A DNA stretch of 64,000 bases from Leucaena leucocephala (lineage: Eukaryota > Streptophyta > Magnoliopsida > Fabales > Fabaceae). This document shows, piece by piece, positions 33,783 through 44,349 of this stretch. Position numbers and translations under genes: made by a program. Position 1 is the first letter of the stretch. Every line of letters begins with the position of its first letter. The DNA is taken from the NCBI GenBank assembly GCA_037074615.1, contig CM073558.1, forward strand, positions 2,781,501 to 2,845,500. The letters run 5' to 3'. Under the pieces are notes generated by a model. The model was not told where the DNA came from and searched no databases. It saw only the letters and a list, made by a program, of their open reading frames with translations.

Positions 33783-36700
33783 TTAAAAAATGAAATATAA
33801 GATAACCACACCTAAAGTAATCAGTCCAGCCATTGTAAAAATTAGAGCCTGCAAAAACCATAAAACATTTGATATGAGAGAAAATACAGAGATCGGTCTT
33901 CCTCATAATGGCAATAAAAAAAGATTCAACAGATATACAAAATACAATCTGGTTACAGAACTTTTGACAAGCAATACACTTACAGCTATAGCTGAAGCAG
34001 CTAGTCCGGTTCGCTCTCTTGAATCCTTGATGCAGGAATTGCTAAAGTAGAGAAATGCGGCATAATACCATATCAGTGGCATATGTTTGCTCCGTACGGG
34101 TCGTTCTCAAAAATTAAGGCAAACTACAGTGTATTCTTATAATTATATTTTTGGTTAAGTTAAGAAATCAAATATTTGAGAAAATAGTGTTTTTAACAAG
34201 TAAATTAATGTAAAATTAAAGAGCTAATTAATTAGAACTAAATTAAAATCTATGCTTCAAGATAAAAGAGATCATAAGGGCCATCTATCCCCAATTTACT
34301 TCATGAACTTTCATAAGGTTACCTTCCAATCACAAACAATGACAATGTGTTTGCCAAAGGGTTCATAACACTTAATTAAATTTTCTCAAGTCAAAATTAA
34401 ATACTCTTTTCTATTAAAATGTCAAATCTCTTAATCCAATTAATGAAAACTAACCAAAAGAACTAACATGTTTCTGACAATGTAAATTTAGAATAATATC
34501 TCAATCTCTATTTGAACCAAATAAAATTATCAATTCTCAAAAGAACTTTAAATCAAATATAATTTTAAATAAGTTTAACACTTAAATTGATTTTCTCAAA
34601 TCTAACTCAAATAAATAATATGACTCGATGGTGATCAACCAATATCAAGAAATATTAAGAATAGATTAAAATCAATAAATATAATTAGGAAAAAAGACAA
34701 AAAAAGCCCATTTGAATTTCAAAAGGACAAATTGGGCTTCTCAAATTTTAAAAGGACAGATTGGGCAGGAGGCCCAATCTGTCATTTCTAAGTTTATGTG
34801 CAAAGACTATATTACCATTCACTTTCCCAATATTTTGACAATACGATTTACAATTTGGCCAATGATATTTACAACTCTGACAATAGTATTTGCAACTGTA
34901 AGAAATCAAATTCTGGAAATTGGGAGAAACACTGTAGCTTCTTTGACAATACGATTTACAATTTGGCCAATAGTATTTACAACTCTGACAATAGTATTTG
35001 CAACTGTGAGAAATCAAATTCTGGCAATTAGGAGAAACACTGTAGCTGACATTGTAGCTTATTTTGAGAATACGATTTACAACTTGGCTAATGGTATTTA
35101 CAACTTTGACAATGGTATTTGCAACTGTGAGAAATCAAATTCTGGCAATTGGGAGAAATACTGTAGCTTATTTGACAATACGATTTACAACTTTGCCAAT
35201 GGTATTTACAACTCTGACAATGGTATTTGCAACTGTGAGAAATCAAATTCTGGCAATTGGGAGAAACACTGTAGCTGACACTGTAACTTATTTTCACAAT
35301 ACGATTTACAACTTGGCCAATGGTATTTACAACTCTGACAATGATATTTGTAACTGTGAGAAATCAAATTTTGGCAATTGGGAGAAACACTGTAACTTCT
35401 TTGACAATACGATTTACAACTTAGCCAACGGTATTTACAACTTTGACAATAGTACTTGCAACTGGGAGGGTAAACCCGATAGAGGGTAAACGTGCAAAAA
35501 AGGAGTGTAAACCCAATAGTATCTGCACGTGTACCCTCCATCGGGTTTACCCTCCCAGTTGCACTGGAAATACCGTTGGCCAAGTTGTAAATCGTATTGT
35601 CAAATAAGTTACAGTGTCAGCTACAGTGTTTCTCCCAATTGCCAAAATTTGATTTCTCACAGTTGTAAATATCATTGTCAGAGTTGTAAATACCATTGGC
35701 AAAGTTGTAAATCGTATTGTCAAATAAGCTACAGTGTTTCTCCCAATTGCCAAAAGTTGATTTCTCACAGTTGCAAATATCATTGTCAGAGTTGTAAATA
35801 CCATTGGCAAAGTTGTAAATCGTATTGTCAAATAAGCTACAGGGTCAGCTACAGTGTTTCTCCCAATTGCCAAAAGTTGATTTCTCACAGTTGCAAATAC
35901 CATTGTCAGAGTTGTAAATACCATTGGCCAAGTTGTAAATCGTATTGTTAAAATATTGGGAAAGTGAAGGGTAATATGGTCTTTGCACATAAATTTGCAA
36001 ATGACAGATTGAGCCTCCTGCCCAATCTGTCCTTTTGAAATTTGAGAAGCCCAATTTGTCCTTTTAAAATTCAAATGGGCTTTTTGTGTCTTTTTCCCTA
36101 AAAGGAAGTAAATGCAATGTTTAATCCATAAAATGATTCAAGACAACTATAAACATGAAAGATTTAACTACTCATAGTCTCAAGATAAACTAAACATAAT
36201 CTGATTTATTACAAAACTAAGTAAGAAAATGAAAAAAGAAAAAAAAATAAAGAATTGTAGTTCTAAATATCTTCTTTGTTCTAATCCTAAATCTCGAAGC
36301 CTTTATAACTTCATTCCCGTACTCAAAATCTCTTACTCTTAGTCTCTTGAAATGTGGTGGAATGCCGTTTCTCATGAGGTTTTTTCAATAAAAACCCTAC
36401 TTTTTCGCATAAGCTTATAAAATGTAGAGTTTCAATTTTTACACGTTTATCACAACAAACGATATAGAGAAAGTGTGAAGTTTCAGTTGTGAGATCTCAC
36501 CCCACAAGGCTACATGCTCACCGTGGCAAATGGTACAAAGAGCACAATTCATCAGTTCTTCATGATTGGCCACAGTGAACAATAAAGCCCTTTTCTTCAT
36601 ATTTTGAGTTCGCCCTTTTTTCATATTTTGAGATCTAACTTGCTTCTTTTGTCTTAAACGTCAATTCTTTGCTTTTCATTTTTTTAAGGTATCTTTTAAT

Positions 36701-37205
36701 TCCATACTTGAGATATTCTTCTATCTCCAAGATCTTAAATTAATAAAAATCTTTATGAGATTCAGCTTAATCAAGATATGCACATTTTATCTAAAGAATT
36801 TATCTTTTTGAATTTGTTAGGTAATACATATATTTTCCTAAACAAATATCTACAATACGAGTAATTCTATCCAAAATGTTTAAAAGAGAAGAAACACATG
36901 AAAGAATAATAATAATTTCCATGAGTTATCAGCATACAAGTCCAAGCATAAGGCTGATGACAAAAAGAAGAACCTTCAGTTATATATCAAACTATGCTAG
37001 AGGTAAATATAAGAATGAAAGAAAGAGTAATATCTATCTATCTATCTATATATATATATATATATGCATGCATGCATATAATACTCGAAATCCAGCCAAT
37101 TCCACACCCAAAACAGGGAAGCGGCTTGTCCAAATTTTCCAAAAGTGGGTCATCTGAGTTCTTAACACGAACATGCTTGCCAGTTCCTTGATCCTTTGTC
37201 TCCAT
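33783..37205 (-). CDS. Small membrane protein, ribosomal protein L18a-like family (three exons)
   Basis: Exons 37205-37085, 34105-33984 and 33848-33783 join in phase (1, 0) to 102 codons plus TAA. Exon 1 starts with METKDQGTGKHVRVKN and ends with the signature LPCFGCGIGWIS, characteristic of plant proteins annotated as 60S ribosomal protein L18a-like. Exon 2 gives MPLIWYYAAFLYF, then KDSRERTGLAASAIA, matching that family's WYYA..LYF..KDPRERAGLAASAIA pattern. Exon 3 is a hydrophobic C-terminus, LIFTMAGLITLGVVILYFIF. Two membrane segments are likely. Despite the family name these proteins are not ribosomal; their function is poorly known. Splice sites are A|GTAT, CT|GTAAGT and TTTTTGCAG. The exon 2 acceptor (tttttgag|aa) is weaker, so the RPVRSKH junction is the least certain part. 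Intron 1 (about 3 kb) hosts a foldback element. Confidence 0.62.
34686..36100. mobile_element. Foldback element with internal tandem repeats, in the small membrane-protein intron
   Basis: The two ends are inverted repeats of about 115 bp. The left end begins taggaaaaaagac and carries aagcccatttgaattt and ggacagattgggcaggag. The right end, 35985-36100, is its reverse complement with few differences. Inside, six left-arm units and four right-arm units of about 105-120 bp face each other around a spacer at about 35465-35565, itself inverted (ggtaaacccgat / atcgggtttacc). Each unit holds three 21-bp subrepeats such as agttgtaaataccattggcaa. The whole could fold into one long hairpin. No transposase is present and the ends lack a clear target duplication, so the superfamily is open (Mutator/foldback-like is plausible). 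Confidence 0.85.
37033..37080. repeat. Microsatellite (TATC)n/(TA)n/(TGCA)n
   Basis: Short tracts of tatc, then ta, then tgca repeats follow each other directly, beginning a few bases inside intron 1 of the minus-strand membrane-protein gene. Such tracts vary in length between individuals. Confidence 0.8.
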
Positions 37206-38421
37206 TTAGAGCATTGTGTGAATCAATTCAAACTTCAGTCACTAGTTCCTTTCAAGTCCGGATCCTCTGACTTCACAGAAATGGCCATTTTTGATGCATT
37301 CAGAGAGAGAGAGAAAGGGAAAAAACTGTAATTATAACATAGAGACTTCATTCACAATCAAATCCTCCTGTTCGATGATTTATTTTCAGTTTGCTTAAAT
37401 CTCAATAGTAAAAACCCTTATCTGCAAATCATAATATTCATAAGGAGATTGGGAAAAATGAAAAAGAAAATGAATTAGAAGGGCGATGTTTCTTTTACAA
37501 ATAAGTCTTGGAGTAATCAGTTTATTTAAACATTCAAAATCTCAAAACTGCAATGAGAGCTTCCCATTCACATCACATACGAATAGCTGAACACAAATAT
37601 TTTGATCTGACCAATTTTATTTTCCTTCTAAATCTCTAAGACATTGAATTTGTTCAGCCCATAGAGAAGGACGAGAGCACAAAGGCAGAACTACAGGAAA
37701 CTAGAGACGACATTGAAACTTCAATGATATGGAGATTAACAAAATGCTTCTGACCTACGAACAAGAAAGAAGCCTGAAGCACAAGGAACCAATCTTCGTT
37801 GAGCCAATGTTTTAAAGAAATGTTCGTTCTACAAAGCGGCCAATTCGCATGTTTCTAATGCCAGCTATCGATGCAATCTATGATGAGTCATATAATCAGA
37901 TCACCGCTTTGTCGGTCTGCCAAGTTCGGATATCAGATTCCATCGGATATTAAAAAGGAGTTATTTTAATTATTGGAATAATTTTATATTCAAATATTAA
38001 GACACACCACTTTAGAAAATTAGTATATATTTTTGTCTAAATAACTAATAAAATTATATTTTTTTAATATTCGTAAATTAGCTATTTAGCAAACAAAAAA
38101 AGTATTTAGAGCACAGTAGCAAAGTACAAGTTATTTAATCATACAAGCTGCTATATTAAGTGATGATTTAGCTAATTTAAATTTGATTATTGATAATTCA
38201 AATGCTTCATTCTGGTCAAAATAGAGGAAAGACAAATTTAAGCGTTAGTTAATAACGGTCTTTTCTTCGGACCATTCCCGCCAACTATGGTAAATAGGGG
38301 GTCTCATCAGGCGTAGGATGATAGGAAATGCGGGAAAAAACTTATTCCTATTGATTTTCTTCTGCGGTTTCCAAATCGGAACCCACCATCGGCTTGCTCG
38401 GTGGGGCTGTTGGTGCCGCCG
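37206..38421. other. Divergent intergenic region between membrane-protein and USP-kinase genes
   Basis: The left side is the probable leader of the minus-strand gene, with a (GA)n tract near 37303-37316. The right side, from about 38290, is the leader of the kinase gene. The middle is AT-rich. No further coding signal was seen. Confidence 0.45.
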
Positions 38422-41400
38422 ATGGATCTCTCACTAAAGGCTTCCAAGTCAGGAGAATTAGGCCCTGCTGCAGCAGAGGACGTCGGAGGAACCGTGATTG
38501 CCATTGATAAGGATAAGAACTGCCAACATGCAGTCAAATGGGCCGTAGATCATCTCGTAAAGAACTCATGCATCCTTATCCATGTTCGTACAAAGGGATT
38601 TCATCCCCGTAGGTATTCTTCTCTGTCATCCCCACCATCATGATCATTATCATCAATATTTACCTATTTGAACCTTAGAGAAAACCCATAAGCTTTAGTA
38701 AGATGCCATTATTATGGGTTGGTTTGTAATATTGTCGGTCTACAATGTGAAGAATCCCTTAGATTTGGTTTATGTCATTCTAGCGAAATGTAATCGATGC
38801 ACGAAGGGTGTTTCTAATCACGTCTGACCAAAACTTAGCATAACCCATTGGTTGTGTTTCGGTTTATTTCGTCATTTGTTCATATTTGCTCATTGGGTGT
38901 TTGTGAAAATGTCTGATTAAAATCTGTGAATAGATTTTACCCAACTGATACATGCCATGACACCTTCTTTTTCCATATTTTTTATGCAGATAATGTTGAT
39001 GTTGCCCAGAAAGAAGGCGTCCCTGCTTCGGGAGAAGAAATGCATCAATTTTTTCTTCCCTTTCGAGGATTCTGTGCTCGAAAAGGGGTGTGTAAGAGTT
39101 AAACACTTCCAACTTTTCATTTCTCTCATTTGGTATTCCCCACAAACTAGATTGAAGTGCGTGTGTATATACCCATATGTTTTATATATAATTGGTTTAT
39201 GTTTATAATCATTGAGCATTTCAGATACAGGCAAAGGAGTTGGTTCTGCATGACCTTGATGTCCCAAGCGCCCTTACTTATTATATCATTAACAACTCTA
39301 TCAGAAACGTTGTTGTTGGTGCTTCTCACCGTAATATTCTTACGAGGTTCTTCTCTCTATGTCTGACTCATACACTCACATAAGCAAAATGTACGGTTGA
39401 TATGATTAATGTGTACATGAGAATTAGATCAGTTGATCAATTTTGTGGCTTGCTCTTAACTGCAGGAAATTCAAAGATGCAGATGTCCCAACTTGCTTAG
39501 TCAAGTCTTTGCCTGAGTCCTGCACAATATATGTTATATCTAAAGGAAAAGTACAAAATATCAAGCCAACATGTCAAAATCAAAATCATTCCATCAAATC
39601 GACTAAATTTATAGAAGACAGTCACCGAGGAAGTTCTTGGGCTGATGATTCACTGAGGCTTCCTAGTATCCCAGATTCTGAAGAAGAAAACAGGTATATA
39701 TATACCGGATATTTAGAAATATTTTTGTTCAAAAATATTAATACTTTGATCGCGAATTGGGGTGACGAATTACCTAAGATTCTAATTTTTACTCAAAAAC
39801 ATATCGAGCATGATGGTATGAAATGGGTGATAACTTTCTTCGTTGTGATTTAAATTCTTTTACCAACTAAAGGAAAGAGAAAGCATGGCAGAGGGCATTC
39901 GAATTAATTGTTTCTAAGAACTTCTTGCTTGTCTGATCATGTTCGTGACGTATTCCCAGATTAAATAATATTTACACGGCGCTTAGATGCTCTCTTGTTT
40001 ATACAGAGATTCAGCCAGCCATGGAAGTGGACAAGGCTCAAGCCTTGATGGAGTATCTAATAGTCAAAATCATACCTCTACACAAAATGTACAGCATGAA
40101 CCAAATGGAGAAGCTGATTCATCACCAGTATCAAATCAAAATCCATATTCCTTCATTAGTGATATGTCAGGGCCGAATAGTTTTCAATCAAATGATAAGT
40201 TCCATGAAAACCAAGTATCCGAGAACTTAGACAGTTGCAGGAGCCTATCTTCAAAAAGCCCAGTAAGTACCACTTTTTAGGATGACAGGACAACTCTAGT
40301 TCAGAATCGTTTGGCACTTATAATAATTCGGTATATGTGTTGCATAATCATATCAAAGCTTAGGTGTGCGTCACCAATGGTCAATCTAGACCACTATAGA
40401 ACATAACTTTCACGCCTATAGCCTACAGATTTTTTAATTACTTTCCATCATAAGGGAATTGTTTACACATTGCTTACCCCTTTTGCATGGTTCATCGAAC
40501 AGAAAGACTTGGAGAGCGAAATAAGGAAATTAAAACTGGAACTGAGAAAAACAATGGAGAAGTATAGTTTAGCTTGCAAAGAAGCTATTGAAGCAAAAAA
40601 TAAGGTAATTTCATATTATATTTTCTAATTATACGATGGATTTTAGAAGAACCAACTAAAAAAGAAAACTTAAAATGATTGGTATCTTGTCATTTAGGTA
40701 ATGGAGCTTGAACAGATTAGGGAAGAAGAAGGACGCAACCTAGAAAGAGCTAGGCTCGCTGAAGAGGCTGCATTGGCTTTGACAAAGGTAGAAAGAGAGA
40801 AAACCATGGCTGCATTGGAGTCAGCACAAATGGCAAAACTCCTAGCAGAAATGGAGACCGAGAAGAGAAAGCAGGCAGAAACGAAAGCTATGCATGAGGA
40901 AGAGGAGAAGATGAAAGCAGTAAATGCACTTGCACAAAATTTTATCCGATGTAGAAGATATGATATTTCAGAAATTGAGGTTGCAACAAATTACTTTGAC
41001 AATTCAAAGAAAATTGGCGAAGGTGGATATGGACCAGTGTTTAGAGGGATGCTAGATCACACTGTTGTTGCCATCAAGGTCTTGAGACCAGACATAACAT
41101 CTGGGGAGAAGCAATTTTTTCAAGAGGTAACCATAATTTTCTTTTAGCAGATTCTTGGTGAGATGAACATCTTGTCGTGACAAATTTAAGCTTGAGATTT
41201 CATTCTTATGGCAGAATGAAACTTTATTTTTTTTTTTATTTGGTACTAATAATACTCTGACTGGATTAGTTGGTAGTAACGGATATCACATACTTATATT
41301 TTCAAATAAAAAGAGTGTTAATTTTTATCCTCAACTACATTGCAACTCTGAGGTGTAACATTTCCAAAAGTAGGTGACGTAGTTTAGTGTATTCACCCAT

Positions 41401-42991
41401 ATAAATAGGCTTCAAAAACAAGATTTCTATCTTGTCAAAATATATAATTTGGCTAAGGTCAGAATTGTTCCATAAGTTCTTTTGTTGAGTTCAATAATCT
41501 CATGTATCTAGCATCTATCAGGGTTATGAATCATAGCCGAGTTATCTTCTGTTGTAATTATTTCAACGCAGGTTGAAGTTCTGAGCACCATAAGACATCC
41601 TAACATGGTTCTCCTCCTAGGTGCCTGCCCAGAGTATGGATGCCTTGTGTACGAATATTTGGAAAATGGCAGCTTAGAAGACCGTCTCTTCCAGAAAGAT
41701 AACACCCCACCAATTCCATGGAAACTTCGATTCCAGATTGCAGCAGAAATTGCCACCGGCCTTCACTTCCTTCACCAAACAAGGCCCGAACCACTGGTGC
41801 ATCGAGATCTCAAGCCTGCAAATATACTCTTAGACAAGAACTACAAGAGCAAGATCAGTGATATGGGTTTGGCCAGGCTTGTTCCTCCATCTGTAGCTGA
41901 CAAAACCACACAATATCGTATGACAGCCGCAGCTGGGACATTCTACTATATTGATCCAGAGTATCAACAAACAGGATTGTTGGGTGTAAAATCAGACATA
42001 TATTCCTTAGGTGTAATGCTGCTTCAGATTATTACAGCAAAGCCTCCAATGGGTTTGTCTCACCTGGTTGAAAAGGCTATCCAAACGGGCAAATTTCCAG
42101 AGGTGCTTGATCCAAGTGTGACAGATTGGCCTGTTGAAGAGGCTTTATCACTTGCTATGTTGGCTTTGAAATGTTGTGAGTTGAGGAAACGAGACAGACC
42201 AAATCTTGGTTCAGTCATTTTGCCGGAGCTGGATCGACTCAAAGATTTGGAAGACAGATATGTGATAGAAGACCCTGACAGAAACGACAGATTTGAGAGC
42301 TGGGTTAGTCAATCAACCTCTACTCATCGTTTTCTGTATTTTATTGTAAATTTAAGAGTACGAGTGAAGTGATAACTTTTGGGGGGAAAACACTAATTTT
42401 TTCCTATGGTCCTTGAAACACTAATGGTGAGTCTTTTCAATTTCACATTTCCGAATTTTCTTCCTGGTTAGACCAAAGGAATTGCATAACTAAAAGCTTG
42501 AAATTTGTAAAATACATGGAAAGGGACGATAGTAAAATGAGTAAGTAAAATATATGTAGCAAGTGACCTTAATGTAGCAAGTTGTAAAATAAATTTAGCA
42601 AGTAAAATGAGTCTCGAAACAATAGTAAAGTTATTATCATGTGACCTTAAAGTCATATATTCAAATTTTAAAAATAATCTCTAACCCTACTTAGTAGAAA
42701 TCTTGTGCACTGTCTTTTTTTTTTTAAATTGCTTTTAAGTTATAGTTGTGTAACATGTAGAATCAAGAGGCAGCGAGTAGCAATCATAATATGGAAATAG
42801 AGAGAAGGCAGAGGAAACCCATGAAGTCTCAGAGCAACAAAAGCAGTAGCAGAAGTAAAATAAGAGAAGGAGGTCTCTTTCCAGCTGCAAGAGAACATGT
42901 TGAGGAAGTTACAAACAAGAATTATAGTGATGAGACAGGAAGCTGCTGGTCTTTTGGAAGTTGTTCCACCATTCACCCACATCCTTCATAA
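38422..42991 (+). CDS. USP-domain receptor-like cytoplasmic kinase (RLCK-IX type, no U-box)
   Basis: Nine exons, 38422-38608, 38990-39087, 39225-39346, 39466-39693, 40007-40262, 40503-40604, 40698-41126, 41572-42303 and 42761-42991, give 794 residues. The universal stress protein-like domain is at about 20-160 (GTVIAIDKDKNCQHAVKWAV; NVVVGASHRNILTR). A Ser/Asn-rich linker and a charged coiled coil (about 297-415) follow. Then comes a kinase domain with GEGGYG at about 438, K458 in VVAIK, HRDLKPANIL with D553, and DMG in place of DFG at about 571. The family includes U-box ligases of the PUB32-35/51-54 type. Here the tail after the kinase has no U-box, only a basic Ser-rich end (exon 9). Exon 9 is in frame but weakly supported; without it translation would stop at 42372. 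The protein is probably cytoplasmic or membrane-peripheral; its substrates are unknown. Confidence 0.9.
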
Positions 42992-43782
42992 GTTCTATCA
43001 TGTCTTGTGTTGCCTCTCTTAATTGTAACAAATCATACTTTCTACTGGCAACATAAATCGAAGAACCCCAATTTATTATTATTTTTATTATTCCTTAATC
43101 CAAGTTGGGTTCACTAAGTGGAGAAAAAAGTGTTGACACAGTATATAATTGTGGAAAGAAAATTTAATTATTTTGTAATAATTAAACAACATTTAATTTA
43201 CTATTTTACTTCTTCACCTTTTCATGCAAGAGCTTCTATTATGTTGATCATGCTTAGGAGATTTATATTTTCAAAATTTGTCTACATAAAAGCTAGAAAA
43301 TTTACAAATGGCACATACCCTTACCATTAATATCAGTGTAATCAAATGTAAAATACATAAGAATTTACAATATATTTACAAGTGATGAACAATTGAACAT
43401 GATTTTTCTTTTACTCTGCACCTCCTTTTTTTAATTTTAATGTTTTTTTATATATCTCGTGTAATTTTTATTGGTTCAATGAACGATTGTTAATGATAGG
43501 ACGACGCCTTTTAAAAAAACGAAAAAAGTCAAGGGCCCCGCAAAACTGTCACAATTTCGAATCTACAAATTCTGTGGAATAAACCAGTTCCGGTTCGTCA
43601 ATGAACCCGGTCCATATTTTGATTATTATCAGGCAAATTGGACCGAATGTCTAACCTAACCCCCCAGATTCTCGCACCTTTTGCCAAGGAAGCTCAGAGC
43701 TTCCACTGTGCGTGCCCGTGCTCTCTCTCTCATTCATTTTGATCCCCCAAAACCCTAACCCGAGCGTCTGGAAGCCTCTCCA
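42992..43782. other. Spacer upstream of TIM23
   Basis: About 43010-43480 is AT-rich. From 43500 the sequence becomes GC-richer, with a pyrimidine-rich leader (gtgctctctctctcattc, 43719-43736) just before the TIM23 start codon. No additional gene was seen. Confidence 0.5.
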
Positions 43783-44349
43783 ATGGCGTACCAGACCCCC
43801 GATCGCGACTCAGAATCCGGAATGCAAAATCAAACTCGCCTTTACAATCCCTACAAGGACCTCGAGGTACCTATTCGAAATCTTTACCAGCTTCCGACAT
43901 CTCCTGAGTACCTTTTCGTCGAAGAGGCCCGCCGCAAGCGTCGATCCTGGGGTGAGAACCTAACCTTTTACACTGGCTGTGGATACCTCACCGGCGCCGT
44001 TGGTGGGGCCGGACTGGGACTCGTCGATGGCGTCAAGTCCTTTGAATCTGGCGACACCACCAAGCTTCGGATTAACCGTGTTCTTAACGCATCTGGCCAT
44101 GCGGGTCGGTCTTGGGGCAACCGACTTGGCGTGATCGGGTTGATGTATGCTGGTATCGAGAGCGGGATTCAGGCCGTCAGGGATACTGATGATGTCTGGA
44201 ATAGTATGGCGGCAGGGCTTGGCACGGGTGCATTGTATCGAGCCGCGAGAGGAGTGAGATCGGCTGCGGTCGCAGGAGCCGTTGGTGGAGTTGTGGCGGG
44301 AGCGGCTGTGACGGCGAAGCAAGCTTTGAAGCGCTACGTGCCAATATGA
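43783..44349 (+). CDS. TIM23: Mitochondrial import inner membrane translocase subunit TIM23
   Basis: A single exon encodes 188 residues, the family's normal length in plants. After a hydrophilic N-terminus (RLYNPYKDLEVPIRNLYQLP) comes the Tim17/Tim22/Tim23 (PRAT) domain. It has four glycine-rich membrane segments: FYTGCGYLTGAVGGAGLGLV, LGVIGLMYAGIESGIQ, MAAGLGTGALYRAA and AVGGVVAGAAVTAKQAL. The conserved loop GRSWGNRLGVIG is present. TIM23 forms the presequence translocase channel of the inner membrane together with TIM17 and TIM50. Codon use is GC-rich compared with neighbours. The leader holds a CT tract. Nothing is broken. Confidence 0.97.
   Translation: MAYQTPDRDSESGMQNQTRLYNPYKDLEVPIRNLYQLPTSPEYLFVEEARRKRRSWGENLTFYTGCGYLTGAVGGAGLGLVDGVKSFESGDTTKLRINRVLNASGHAGRSWGNRLGVIGLMYAGIESGIQAVRDTDDVWNSMAAGLGTGALYRAARGVRSAAVAGAVGGVVAGAAVTAKQALKRYVPI

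Noticed and set aside
34837..35950. Regularly spaced repeats that could suggest a CRISPR-like array
   Set aside because: The genome is a plant nuclear genome. The units are adjacent and inverted rather than separated by unique spacers, and no cas genes exist.
34712..36074. Long Cys/Tyr/Ser repeat-protein reading frames on both strands (for example 35529-35951 and 35547-36074)
   Set aside because: They arise from 21-bp repeats, whose period keeps any frame open. The same repeats are inverted and read on both strands, and there is no codon bias or promoter. They belong to the foldback element.
34677..36109. 9-bp target duplication that would place the foldback element in the Mutator superfamily
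   Set aside because: aaatataat and aaaggaagt agree at only about five of nine positions, too few to support a duplication.
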